Positions 55,401 to 64,000 of a DNA stretch of 64,000 bases are shown here, piece by piece (position 1 is the stretch's first letter; every line of letters begins with the position of its first letter). The notes under the pieces were generated by a model. The model had not been told where the DNA came from. It searched no databases and saw nothing but the letters and a program-made list of their open reading frames with translations. Position numbers and translations under genes: made by a program. Where the stretch lies: assembly GCA_011033025.1 (NCBI GenBank), contig WFMF01000091.1, positions 310,001 to 374,000 of the forward strand, read 5' to 3'. The DNA is from Beroe forskalii (Eukaryota > Ctenophora > Nuda > Beroida > Beroidae).

Positions 55401-58034
55401 ACAGAAATTTGAGCTCATTTCATTCGCAAGAAATAAACATACCCATAAGAACAATATGATTGCGCAGCCACTCAACTCCTTTGTCAGTAATTCTTATTTT
55501 ATCTTAATCAGTAATTCTATAAAACTATCTGCTGGTTCTGCGCTTTCAAGGCGTGGTGAAAGTGAGAACAATGCTCTAAATTTGAATGAGAAATGACGCT
55601 ATGATGATCAACTTATACTTTGATAATTAACTCATACTTCACTCGACAGGAGCACATCGCAAAGAAATGGTCGACGTTGTCAGACAAGTATCGACAAGAT
55701 CTCCGAGAGTTCCTGTACTTGGGAGCTCTGCGGGAGAACCAGATACAGTTCATAACGGTGAAATGCATCAAAGTGTTCGTTAACATCGGAATCAGGCAGT
55801 GGGCTGCAGACGACACCTTCTTCAAGCAGATTATGCAGGTACCTGTTTAATGTGTGGCTTTCTATGTTTGTATGTACCAACAAAGTCCCTGAGTGATTCT
55901 GATTTGAGTAGGAACAGTCGTCGATGAAGCCAGGGGTAAGGCAGAGCAGGCTTAGCCTCACCTGGAGGAGTCCTTGCCTAACCTCTTATTCTCTAAGAAA
56001 CTTGGTATTCAACAGTGATGTTTGTTTTGTTCAAGTGAGGCATGATTATACAGATCACACAGACCAAGGGGTGAAGTTTCAAAACCTAAATCAGTGATAT
56101 ATCTATGGGTATCAGTTGTGTCTCACGCTAGGCTCACTAGCTTGAGTGGTTTCAACGTCATAGATTTGGTATTTGCACGTTACTTCATTCGTCATGTCTG
56201 ATTGGGTGCTAAGTGGTGTCAACGTCATCGCGTTGGAATGTGGAATGTGCATACGTCGCTGTTCGTCATAGATGACGGAGTGGTGTCAGCCATCATATAT
56301 AAAGACGTGTGCTGCCCCTCTCGTCATTAGTTCAATTCGTTTTCTTGGTGTTCAACTTGCCTTGTTTAACGTGTTGTAAATAAAGTACCGTTGTTGTTAA
56401 GGTACCGTTGTTGTTAAGGTACCGTTGTTGTTAAGGTACCGTTGTTGTTAAGGTACCCATGTTGTTACCGTTGTCAATAAGGTACCGTTGTTAACGTCGT
56501 ACCGTTGTCAATAAGGTACCGTTGTTAACGAGGTACCGTTGTTAATAAGGTACCGTTGTTAACGTCGTACCGTTGTTGCTGAGGTACCGCTGTAATTAAC
56601 GTCTAACGTACCTTTTATAATAAGGCGATATGTGCCCTGACCTTAAATCTTTGCTACGTTGCTGGTGCAGTAGAGACAGTTTGAGAACGGAATAAACCGT
56701 GTACTGTATGTTTATTTATTTCATGATGAATTGTATTCCGTCGTTACGTCAGCCAAAGCCCAATATTCGTGTTTCAGTTTGTGACGAATCCTTCCCTGCC
56801 TACCTCCCAAGAAACAGGCATATCCATGCTCCAAGTGCTCTCAGAAGAACTAAACCGTCCTCGAGTGGACATCCACTGGGACGTGTACCAGGGAAGCAAA
56901 GACAAGCTAAACGATCAGATCCCAGCCATCCTCAGCTCCCTAACTTCCCTCCTCGACAAGATGTCAGGCGCTACCCTGACCCCACCTGCTGCTGCTCTGT
57001 GTAGCAGCATCTTGCAGTGTCTGGCACACCTCTTCTCATGGGTCTCCCTGACCGACATCCTGACACCAGCCCTCCTCACCACCGTCTTCCACTGTGCTAA
57101 GCAGGGTCTAGCAGGGGCAGGGGGTGGTGTGGGGGTGGGGGTTCACGCCATGAGCTGTATTAACGAGATCGTGAGACGGAACCTAGTGCCGGTTCAGGTA
57201 GAGGAGTTCGTACTGCAGCTGTTCCAGCAGACACTCCTGCTCCTGACCAGTGTAACGCAAGGGGACCTCGACACCATCGACACCGGGTCAGTACCTCAGG
57301 GGAACGGAAATTAATCATTATTTTTTCAATCTTTATTATCTCTATTTTTAGGAAGAAGAATTTAATGATTAACGTGGTTTGGGCTGCACAAATTTTACAA
57401 TTTTACTCGACAGAACGATGAATTTGCATGAAATAAGCTGAATTTGACCACTCCGATCACCGGGTACTTGAAGAAGCTGATAGAGTTTCTGAACCTATTC
57501 ACAGCTGGGCACCTCCGACGGGTTGAGTCCAACTCCTCCTTTCCCGTCCTAGAGTTCCTGTCCCTGCTGTTCACCTTCACCGAGCGTCAGACGGACGCTG
57601 ACATGTTCAGCGGGACGGTGGATATGTGTAGTTCCTGGGTGGACTTCCTGCTCTCCGTGCAGGGCTCCCTCTCCCCGGATGGAGCGGTGCCAAGGTAGCA
57701 TATCGCTATAGATTCGGTACGGTTTCGGTTCGATTAACCGACTGGTGACTAATTCTCTAAACGGTTTATTGCAAAATCAATGTATTCGTTCACAGTTTTG
57801 GTTGGCTAAATACGCTCGGTTTACCAGTGTTGCGGTTTTGTTAACCGGTTGTTTCCTAGGTACGGGGAGGCACTGACGACACTGACCCAGCTGATCGTAG
57901 CCAAGGTCTGCTACCGCACTAACGGGGTCATGTTGGAGGATGTGGATGACACCCTCACGGAGAGCGAAACCAAGGAGATCTGCCACACTGAGTGGGATCT
58001 GTTCCTTGGAAAACTTACTCAGCTCCTCAGCAAG
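46426..58034 (+). CDS. XPO6: Exportin-6, first six coding exons
   Basis: Importin-beta-family receptor that exports profilin-actin from the nucleus with RanGTP. Exons: 46426-46513 (MTDAFLLNLDNLLSEFYSA), 53950-54062 (WECCVHLLQQSQ, WWALSTLE), 55650-55838 (EHIAKKWSTLSDKYRQDLRE, WAADDTFFKQIMQ), 56778 to about 57290 (GISMLQVLSEELNRPRVD, CLAHLFSWVSL), 57438-57694 (HLRRVESNSSFPVLEFLSLL) and 57860-58034 (ESETKEICHTEWDLFLGKL). Phases agree; the 57286/57290 donor choice is uncertain, phase 0 favours 57290. Conserved order against human XPO6 is clear (AHLFSW, HLRRxES, FPVxEF). About 400 of the roughly 1100 residues are present. Remaining exons are not found up to 64000, so the GPCR gene at 60.2-62.6 kb would sit in the next intron, or the gene is broken here. 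Confidence 0.92.
47161..48640 (+). repeat. Left arm of a ~950-bp inverted repeat (with MITE inside)
   Basis: Reverse complement of 52837-53787. Starts tactccagtagcccaagcaa and ends agattcagtgt. Inside are two diverged tandem ~145-bp units (caaaaaccgagttatgggcg, gggcctaaaatgctcac) and two copies of aatctgatgccaatc with gacct. A 530-bp MITE interrupts it at 47799-48328. Confidence 0.85.
47799..48328. mobile_element. Mariner-like MITE nested in the inverted-repeat arm
   Basis: Perfect 22-bp terminal inverted repeats (ccttagtacacttaagaacg plus gc at 47799-47820; complement at 48307-48328), continuing with one mismatch to 27 or more bases. TA flanks both ends. The other arm of the large inverted repeat is uninterrupted here (gaaataggtgccaatcag), giving an empty-site comparison. 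Just inside is a 19-base palindrome (47823-47841 with 47847-47865). Non-coding. Confidence 0.85.
48641..50040. other. Interior of the inverted-repeat structure, left part
   Basis: No gene recognised. An AG...GTAAGT-bounded stretch at about 49083-49165 is open in one frame but matches nothing I know. Confidence 0.4.
50054..51034 (-). CDS. LINE ORF1 protein, intact frame
   Basis: 326 residues. A coiled-coil N-terminal half (VELSQKESKEAGNKVIKLQD) is followed by an RRM-like middle (NVILFGVPEEADENLKEKVD, FVAARFGRIEGKRPVRVTMD), then a basic C-terminal domain (KTPEERAERRKLVQELKKKI, HPRKKFFIRRGEI). Same layout as the broken ORF1 at 27924-28810. Such proteins bind and chaperone the LINE RNA. No ORF2 follows on the minus strand below 50054, so this copy is internally deleted or 3'-truncated. 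It may start at the ATG at 51034-51032. Confidence 0.75.
   Translation of the reverse strand: MGSFFDSVQKEIALSLNHMEKIKGLGRNKTVTVQLLKDKMDKDKMAHIILEVMERTEACVALLQNAVSEVELSQKESKEAGNKVIKLQDELLSSKTNQINQFQKMVDSQLKNTIKTEMKSYSDAVKKDAGENLTIRNIKTAVKDIVKNASEEREKNVILFGVPEEADENLKEKVDEIFNVINVKPRFVAARFGRIEGKRPVRVTMDKTETVFEVLKVAKNLKQNQVYSNVFIGLDKTPEERAERRKLVQELKKKIAEHPRKKFFIRRGEIHCSEDNVEVASSEQRVKAEQEEVSAAKPRTHPPPFQRVASARRPAYSETEVDSSDY
51740..52310 (-). other. Open frame of unknown nature upstream of the LINE ORF1
   Basis: A 158-codon minus-strand frame (52222-51746: ITYESSTEMVSTMNLEYKKH, KLGGIVCTISGSQ) of moderate complexity, with no recognised domain. It may be LINE 5' leader or cargo of the inverted-repeat structure. 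Confidence 0.3.
52837..53787 (-). repeat. Right arm of the ~950-bp inverted repeat, uninterrupted
   Basis: Inverse of 47161-48640 without the nested MITE. Small differences are scattered throughout. Together the arms bound a 6.6-kb structure lying wholly in XPO6 intron 1. Confidence 0.85.
54690..55190. repeat. ~125-bp tandem repeat, four copies
   Basis: Each unit holds agcaactc(g/a)atggcgaagg, aattttgaaaaaattcgaaa, gcgaaaaaagggcgtggcc, cacgcccctcagggtgaccc and attcggacaaaattctcaaa. Lies in XPO6 intron 2. A short (AAAT)n and (TA)n run follows at 55280-55320. Confidence 0.9.
56150..56620 (+). mobile_element. GGTACC promoter-repeat element, copy 2 (plus strand)
   Basis: Same order as copy 1: CCAAT-type gattgggtgctaagtggtgt with caacgtcat; TATATAAAG at about 56295-56303; gtgctgcccctctcgtcatt and agttc about 30 bases after the TATA; a leader of about 70 bases ending gtaaataaag (AATAAA inside); then about 11 units of ggtaccgttgttgttaa or variants. 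It lies in XPO6 intron 3. In both copies the element points the same way as its host gene. Confidence 0.75.
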
Positions 58035-59731
58035 GTAAGATGGGTTATGAATTAGATAGGAAGATACAATTTTTGGGGTATACGCAATTAGAGGCAGTTG
58101 TATAGCAAGCCTCATCAACTTGATGTGTTCCACTCAACAATGAATAATACAAATCTTTGCCCTGTTGTAAAAGCACAGCAAGCCTCATTACCTCCCATAT
58201 AAGGAATAATGTGCCGTGCTTTTGATGTAATTATCTCGTGACCTCCCTCATGTAATGTGATTACATTTGTGTTGTAAAAGATCACGTGTCCTATCATGAG
58301 GGTCATTATATACTGCCTACAGCTGCTGACAAGTTTCATGCTGCTCTCGTATTTCTCACAACCCAGGGGAAATATCAGTAGCATGAAAAACCCGGTTTCG
58401 GCACTGAGAATCTCCGTGTTTTGAATGGAGGGAATTTTTGAACAGAATTCCGCGGGAATTTAAGGAAGTTCAATGCCGCTGATTATACCGTACGATCAAC
58501 CTATTATCACATTACATTATAATTAGTTGCCTACACAAACACTGGAATACACTTTCATACTAGCTTCTCTTGCTCACAATACAATGAGACAATGGTTCAC
58601 GTTTGGGCACTGAGAATCTGTGACTTTGAATGGAGGAATTTTTAGTGAGAAATTTTGAGAATACAAGGATTAATTCCGACGCATACGTGCTGATGCTACT
58701 GTTAGCATTACTATTTAGCCATTAACTACCTATTATAGACCCCTGCATAGTGCATAATTTATAAAATCCCATAGGCAGGTTATGAGTTTGTATCATAAGA
58801 AATCGATTGGTGATTGGTGAAATTCCGACATTTCTATATGCTATAATAAGCGTGTGAAATAATTCTGTGGTTAGTCCTGCTACATCATCACGGGGGGGGG
58901 GGGGACTGATCACAGGGGAGAGCGCTCAGTAGGTATAGTGTGAAATTATAGTGTAAAGTATCAATATGAGAATAAAGTACGAGTTTTTGTTGCATTTAAA
59001 AAGTACAAAATGTCCCTATATTGTATTAATTATGAATATTGCATTAATTATGTTATGTAGACTGCTTGAAAACTTACACCCAACAATATCATTATTATTA
59101 AGTATTATTATTAAGAAAGTACAATTGCAGCCTTCCAGCTGCTGTCTTTCATTCAAATTCAAAATATAGTATTTAATTATCTACCTATCTGTAAAGTCGA
59201 TTAGGTACCTATTTGACAGTTTGACTATGCGATCTATCGTAAGATCTTAGTTATAATTTGAAAATGGCACGTGAATTCCTCTGGCTTTTGGTAAGAATTT
59301 GCGAACGGGGTGGCGCGTAGCGCCGCCGAGTGAGCATCGTATTAGCAGGCTCACCGCCCATCGGGCCTGCTAACATAAGATAATATTCTTAACCCAATAA
59401 CCCAGGCTAATTTTTGGGCTAATGCAAGTTTAATGGAACATAGGGAACACAAGTCATAACACCGCTTAACAATAACAGCAATACAGCATATGAAAAATAA
59501 TAGATACAATATTATCTAAGTAACAATCAAATATCAATACTAGCTGAAACGAAAACCTTCCTCAAATTGTTCATCTATTTAAAGAAATTGTTATCACAAT
59601 TATGAAGTATGAACTTCAAATAGTCAAATACTCAAAAATCTATTGTTATTGACAACTTAGATGTATTATAAATATAAAATAATGCCATCTCTTTTTGAGC
59701 TGTGCAACCGCTTCGACTTCGTCTCGGCGTT
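58035..59731. other. AT-rich stretch between XPO6 exon 6 and the GPCR gene
   Basis: No further XPO6 exon is recognised. A G9-plus run lies at about 58893. At 59341-59373 ttagcaggc and gcctgctaa form a hairpin in a GC-rich island. Confidence 0.5.
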
Positions 59732-60147
59732 ACCTTATTGGCCTTTATTTAGCCGTCTTTTTAACCGGCCCTTTTTTTAACCGGCCCTATGGACAAAAAT
59801 CGAATCATTTTTGAACCGTTTTAGCCGGCCCTTGGGCGAAAACTTTTCTAGTGACTGGTCACCAGATCAAGGATTTTATGCTCTAAATTGGCCATTAAAC
59901 CCCTTATACTTAATAAATTGCACCAAAAGACCCAAATCCCGATCTGATATAATGATTTAGGTCATTGTCATGTTATATAATGACGTTCAAGAGAATTTAA
60001 CTCTGCATAAGGCAAGTCATAAAAGTTTCATTTTACCTAAATTAACCGGCCTTTAGTTTGACCGGTCCCACTTTAACCGGCCCTTTGGACAAAAATCTCA
60101 AAGACATTTTTGTCCTTAAGGGCCGGTTTAATAAAGGCCAATAAGGT
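59732..60147 (+). mobile_element. MITE of the CCTTATTGGCC family, copy 2
   Basis: Termini accttattggcctttattta and taataaaggccaataaggt; repeated inner motif aaccggccctttggacaaaa. Aligns along its length with 41647-42050 in the same orientation (ttatataatgacg, taaattgcac). It lies about 100 bases downstream of the GPCR stop codon. Confidence 0.85.
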
Positions 60148-60244
60148 ATCAGGGTATCTGCAAAGCTCTCAAAGTGATAAGGTATTGATTTATCATAAAC
60201 TTCTATTGGATTCTGCAAAGTCTGTTGCATCATACCACTGTTAA

Positions 60245-62581
60245 TCATGTCCGACGTTTCTCTGCAATGTCATTTAGTTCTATCTCCTCTGTTTTCTTCT
60301 CATTACCATCCTTGCAACATGAGCACCACTTGCTTATAGCTGAAGCGTTCACCAGATCAGAGTTAAACACTGGGTTGAGGAGACTATTGACTGGTATTAT
60401 ACAGATTGCGGTTATTTCAAACCAGATCTCAGGAACGTTTTCCCTCGTGAAGTTGTAGTAAATCATTGTACCGATGATGATCAGCCACGATGCAAGTTTT
60501 GTACCGATTATCAGTGATACCTTTACCTTGAGTTGAAAATCTTTGTCGTCCTGACCTGCTGGATTGATTTTCCGTCGAGATTCTGTAAAGACATATAAGA
60601 TTATCACATAAAACACAGTGATGCAAATCAATAAAATAGAAATGCTGGTAATGTAGACTATTTTGTAAACTTCAAGAGATTCTCTGTACCCAAATATATC
60701 ATTGATACACACTGGTGACCAGCTGTAAAAGGAAAGCTCGGTGTAATCAAAATATGATGGCCGATTGGTTACTGATCTCAGTGCCTTTAATGTCTCATAA
60801 ATTGCCACATCAGAATCATTTAGATGGAAATACTGACGGTATATCCGATCGATATGGGCAGAGTGGTCATCAGAACTTGTCATGATGAATGGGTTAGCCT
60901 GCGAGAACATGATTTTAATCCGGAAAATATCCTGGATGCTTCCCAGAGGAATGACTGGAACAGCAGAATGGACTAGGTTTAAGGCAGCTGAAAGTGCCGA
61001 TATTGCAACTATTGCTCTTACTGAAACGCCTGGCGAGTAAGTTATGACACATTTGTAAGCCCGGGTGCAACTCATTAGGAAGACTGTGACAAGAGAGCCA
61101 TGACTTGAGATGCTGTACAGCACTCCCAGACATTTGCACACCCACCCAGACCGCCAGGCATGGTCAAACATGCAGTAGTTTCCAAAGAATTTAACATTTG
61201 CAATGATGAGTACCAGTAAGTAAACTCCTAGAAGTCCATCATAGAGGCAAATCTGTACTTTCAGTATCCTATCAATTTTAACGTGTCTTGGGGCGTCTGA
61301 CCATTTCAATCTAACCTCCTTTATAGCGGCCAGAGAGTTCATTAGCAGATTAAAGCAACATGTTAGGACCAACCAAATAAAGATACCATGGTTTCTAATA
61401 ATGAATTCATCTGACGAGAATACTCCTCTTGAGCAGTTAGAACACTCATCAAGACCGTTTTTACAATCCTTAATACCATCACAAATCTTGTTCGCAGCCA
61501 CCCACGAAACTTCTATCTCAGAGGAGTTTTGATGTGGTTGCTCAGAAGAACAATAAACTCTCCCCAAACAATTTATTTCGTCTGATTTATCTGAACAATC
61601 ATATTTCCCGTTACAAATTTCGTAAGGGGATATTGATTTACGTCGGTAAGTGAAATTATCAAAATCATGCCAATAAATTTTTTCAGGGCTAGTGCAGTAA
61701 AATGCTAAGGAAATAGGTCTCCAATTGCTATAATCAAAGTCAATATTCTTGCAAAGTGATGGTGATATCAGACCTTCGCACATCCTTAAGCAATACTCTG
61801 TTGTATTAGATATCCAGAATATCCCTTGGCCATGATCAAAGGGCACTTCTTTAACCAACTTTCTTGCACATGAAAGCGTCTTATTTTGTACACCGTTATT
61901 GATCAGTAAAGAGGTTACATTTTCACACAACTCATCAGCATCGCAGGTAACATTATGGGCTTTTTCTATGGTCCCAAAAGTCCAGTTATCAAAATATAAT
62001 GCGTGACATAGGGCGTATTTAGATACTTGTACATAAACAGGTCTTATCTTACTATTAGGTTCAAAATCATGCCCCCCATCCTTATCGCCAACTCTAGATT
62101 TGGCTAATATTCCATCACAAATAAGCTCATCTGATCGATCTAAGCAGTCATATATCCCATCACAAGCCTGTCTTAGCTCAACACATCCGATGCCATCTGC
62201 ACAGTAAAACTCTTCAACATTGTCATGGCAACCACACTCGTCAGTTAAGCAGTGGTAAAAGTGGTCACAAGTGTCTTCTTCTCGTATCAAGCATGACCAG
62301 CTGTCAGAGAGGCACTCCGCAACTTCACTTTCAGATGATGTCCCACCTGAACAAGCAATACTGTTCGGACGAAACGGACATCCTTCGAAATCTGTCCCCG
62401 TTGGGTCGCCCAAGAACGTTCTTCGTGGATCGTAAATACGGACATCAATTCTGTTACAACGATGGTACACTCCGATATGCGGGAACGTTATTTTGGCGGC
62501 TTCATAATTTAGATACCTAGTTCCCTGCCCCAGTTTTGGCTCATATATTAAGAAAATTAAGATGAGAAGACTAATATCCAT
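60245..62581 (-). CDS. LDL-receptor class A GPCR (rhodopsin type, relaxin-receptor-like without LRRs)
   Basis: 778 residues, one exon. A hydrophobic signal peptide (residues 1-20) starts it. LDLa modules at about 127-155 (FYCADGIGCVELRQACDGIY, DCLDRSDELIC), 298-338 (ICNGKYDCSDKSDEINC, with a long insert) and 343-383 (KICDGIKDCKNGLDEC, less regular). Several N-glycosylation sites lie between. Seven-helix domain about 400-745: CTRAYK replaces the E/DRY motif at the end of helix 3, and NSLLNPVFNS stands for NPxxY in helix 7, as in LGR and relaxin-type receptors. Those receptors also carry leucine-rich repeats; none is seen here. The tail is short and Cys/Lys/Glu-rich. Likely a cell-surface receptor; ligand unknown. 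Intronless, opposite in strand to XPO6. Confidence 0.88.
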   Translation of the reverse strand: MDISLLILIFLIYEPKLGQGTRYLNYEAAKITFPHIGVYHRCNRIDVRIYDPRRTFLGDPTGTDFEGCPFRPNSIACSGGTSSESEVAECLSDSWSCLIREEDTCDHFYHCLTDECGCHDNVEEFYCADGIGCVELRQACDGIYDCLDRSDELICDGILAKSRVGDKDGGHDFEPNSKIRPVYVQVSKYALCHALYFDNWTFGTIEKAHNVTCDADELCENVTSLLINNGVQNKTLSCARKLVKEVPFDHGQGIFWISNTTEYCLRMCEGLISPSLCKNIDFDYSNWRPISLAFYCTSPEKIYWHDFDNFTYRRKSISPYEICNGKYDCSDKSDEINCLGRVYCSSEQPHQNSSEIEVSWVAANKICDGIKDCKNGLDECSNCSRGVFSSDEFIIRNHGIFIWLVLTCCFNLLMNSLAAIKEVRLKWSDAPRHVKIDRILKVQICLYDGLLGVYLLVLIIANVKFFGNYCMFDHAWRSGWVCKCLGVLYSISSHGSLVTVFLMSCTRAYKCVITYSPGVSVRAIVAISALSAALNLVHSAVPVIPLGSIQDIFRIKIMFSQANPFIMTSSDDHSAHIDRIYRQYFHLNDSDVAIYETLKALRSVTNRPSYFDYTELSFYSWSPVCINDIFGYRESLEVYKIVYITSISILLICITVFYVIILYVFTESRRKINPAGQDDKDFQLKVKVSLIIGTKLASWLIIIGTMIYYNFTRENVPEIWFEITAICIIPVNSLLNPVFNSDLVNASAISKWCSCCKDGNEKKTEEIELNDIAEKRRT

Positions 62582-63037
62582 GAGTTAAGTCCATGGAATC
62601 TTAGGAGCATACGTTGAGAGAATGAGAGCACTCTAAGGTAGCATTGAAAACGCAACTTATTTATGCGTGAGCAAATTGAGTAATTGGACCTCGTATGAAA
62701 ACGCAGAACAAAGGGTTCGCTTGTGATTAATATTTAGCTCCACGACTTATTAAGAAGCTAAACCCATTGTTTCAATCTATTTTTGTTCGATTCAAAAGAC
62801 TTGACGCAGTTACCACTAGCACTAAGTCACTATTTATTCTTGTCTTATATTGAGCCATTGTTTCATTGGTTTGATTATTTCATAATTATGAGCATTGAAC
62901 ACATAGCAAGACATAGCTTGCCCCTGAGAAAGCTATTGTTTTACACTTTGGGTGCGTGCAGAAACTAAATGAATAGATTATTTTCTTTCTCTGCGAGAAT
63001 AGAATCATCCAATCCTCAATCTTTGGTGACATGATGG
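62582..63037. other. Short intergenic region
   Basis: 5' side of the GPCR gene; no clear core promoter or other feature recognised. Confidence 0.4.
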
Positions 63038-63721
63038 TCATGTCAGTGACCCCCCGCGGTCCTCTTTAGAGGACTTCGGAGTTAATGATTCCGTGGAAAA
63101 ATAACCAAATGCTACCCATGTCATGGCTTTTTTGGGTAGAGGTGGAACAGAGCATCGAGTTCCTAGCCGGATGTGTTCGTAGGACTTCAGTTGGAGGTCA
63201 TTGGGAGCAATACCTTTGAGAATCTTCCAAACCTGTATGATGATGTATCTTTCTCGGCGTCTCTGGATTGACATCAGATCTAACTTCTTTAGGCGTTCCC
63301 AATAACTGAGACCTTTGCAGCCGGATATTTGACGGGTGAAGGCTCTTTGTGGTGATTCTAGACTTTGGATATCACTCGTTAGTGTGGGGTTACATACTGG
63401 ACAGGAGTATTCCAGTCTGCTTCGAACAATGGACTTAAAGAGGGTAAGCATAGTGTTGCGGGATCTGTCTGAGAAGACGCTAAGCACCCAGTTTGCCATT
63501 TTGGTCGCACTCTCGACAGCAGTCTTGACCTCAGTCGACTTCTTCAAGTCAGGGGTGAGCATTATGCCAAGATCTTTAACACGTCTTGCTGCCGGGAGGA
63601 TTTCTTGACCGGATGAAGTGGTGTACTTGGTCCACTGGGATGTGAATGGAAGCTGCTGGAGAAGGTGCCTTCTAGGTGTTCCGTAGGTGAGGAGCTCGAA
63701 TATGTTTTCATGAAGTAGCAT
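63038..63721 (-). pseudogene. LINE ORF2 C-terminal fragment
   Basis: 227 codons open: VKDLGIMLTPDLKK, NTMLTLFKSIVRSRLEYSCP, LESPQRAFTRQI and RRRERYIIIQVWKILKGIAP, the region after the RT catalytic core in CR1/Jockey-like ORF2. Neither the RT core nor the endonuclease is present, so it is a 5'-truncated insertion, typical of LINEs. Frame intact over this length, hence fairly young. Confidence 0.8.
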
Positions 63722-63744
63722 GTTAGTTGCTACGGGCCAATCGA

Positions 63745-64000
63745 TGACATCAAACTAGTGTCAGTGATACGTCAGACTGGTGTCATTGATACTACAGACT
63801 GCTGTCAGTGATACGCCAGACGTTCATTAGTGATACGTCACACTGGTGTCAGTTATAATACAGAATGGTGTCAGTGATACGTCAGACTGGTGTCTATGAT
63901 ACGTCAGGCTGGTGTCACTGTCAGTTATACGTCAGGCTGGTATCAGTGATGCGTCGGACCGGTGTCAGTGAAACTTTAGACTGGTGTCAGAGAAACGCTT
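63745..64000. repeat. 22-bp tandem repeat ggtgtcagtgatacgtcagact
   Basis: About eleven imperfect copies running off the right edge. Each holds TACGTCAG, a CRE-like core. It starts within 30 bases of the truncated 5' end of the LINE fragment. Confidence 0.88.

Overview
The window is nuclear DNA from an animal, most likely a marine or other soft-bodied invertebrate; I cannot fix the phylum. The case rests on GT-AG introns that join exons in phase, on animal gene families (exportin-6, DNAJA3/Tid1, SNX9/18-type SH3-PX-BAR, cytosolic ENGase, ALKBH4, an LDLa-domain rhodopsin-type GPCR), and on a heavy load of LINEs, an LTR element, MITEs, a tRNA-type SINE and minisatellites. Nothing looks bacterial.

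Region by region. 1-9.4 kb: minus-strand DNAJA3 (mitochondrial DnaJ), its 3' part lost off the left edge. Its introns hold a GGAAGG satellite, a 17-bp GGTACC repeat element with a Pol II-like promoter, a hAT-like MITE, a partial copy of the exon carrying the HPD motif, a nested plus-strand gene for a two-helix membrane protein, a 20-bp minisatellite and a TGTCCC-type inverted-repeat element. 10-12.1 kb (perhaps from 30.4 kb): the 3' exons of a minus-strand ARM/HEAT-repeat gene. 12.3-18.5 kb: an LTR retrotransposon with two ~830-bp LTRs, a gag-like ORF and no visible pol. 18.6-19.8 kb: a LINE reverse transcriptase fragment. 22.5-26.3 kb: a 40-bp minisatellite of about 3.7 kb. 27.9-28.8 kb and 31.8-33.4 kb: LINE ORF1 and EN/RT remnants.

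34.5-45.6 kb is the gene-rich part: five plus-strand, apparently intronless genes in a row (SNX9/18-type nexin, ENGase, a membrane-anchored copine-type vWA protein, ALKBH4, a mitochondrial rhodanese), separated by short MITEs and one SINE. 46.4-58.0 kb: the first six coding exons of XPO6 on the plus strand. Its first intron holds a 6.6-kb structure bounded by ~950-bp inverted repeats, one arm of which carries a nested mariner-like MITE; its third intron holds the second GGTACC element. 60.2-62.6 kb: an intronless minus-strand LDLa-GPCR gene, either downstream of a broken XPO6 or inside its next intron. 63.0-63.7 kb: a LINE 3' fragment, then a 22-bp tandem repeat to the window end.

The genes are ordinary single-copy housekeeping or signalling genes and do not form a pathway. 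The most novel material is in the mobile and repeat fraction: the GGTACC promoter-repeat element, the gag-only LTR element, the large inverted-repeat structure, and the synonymous-only duplicated DNAJA3 exon.
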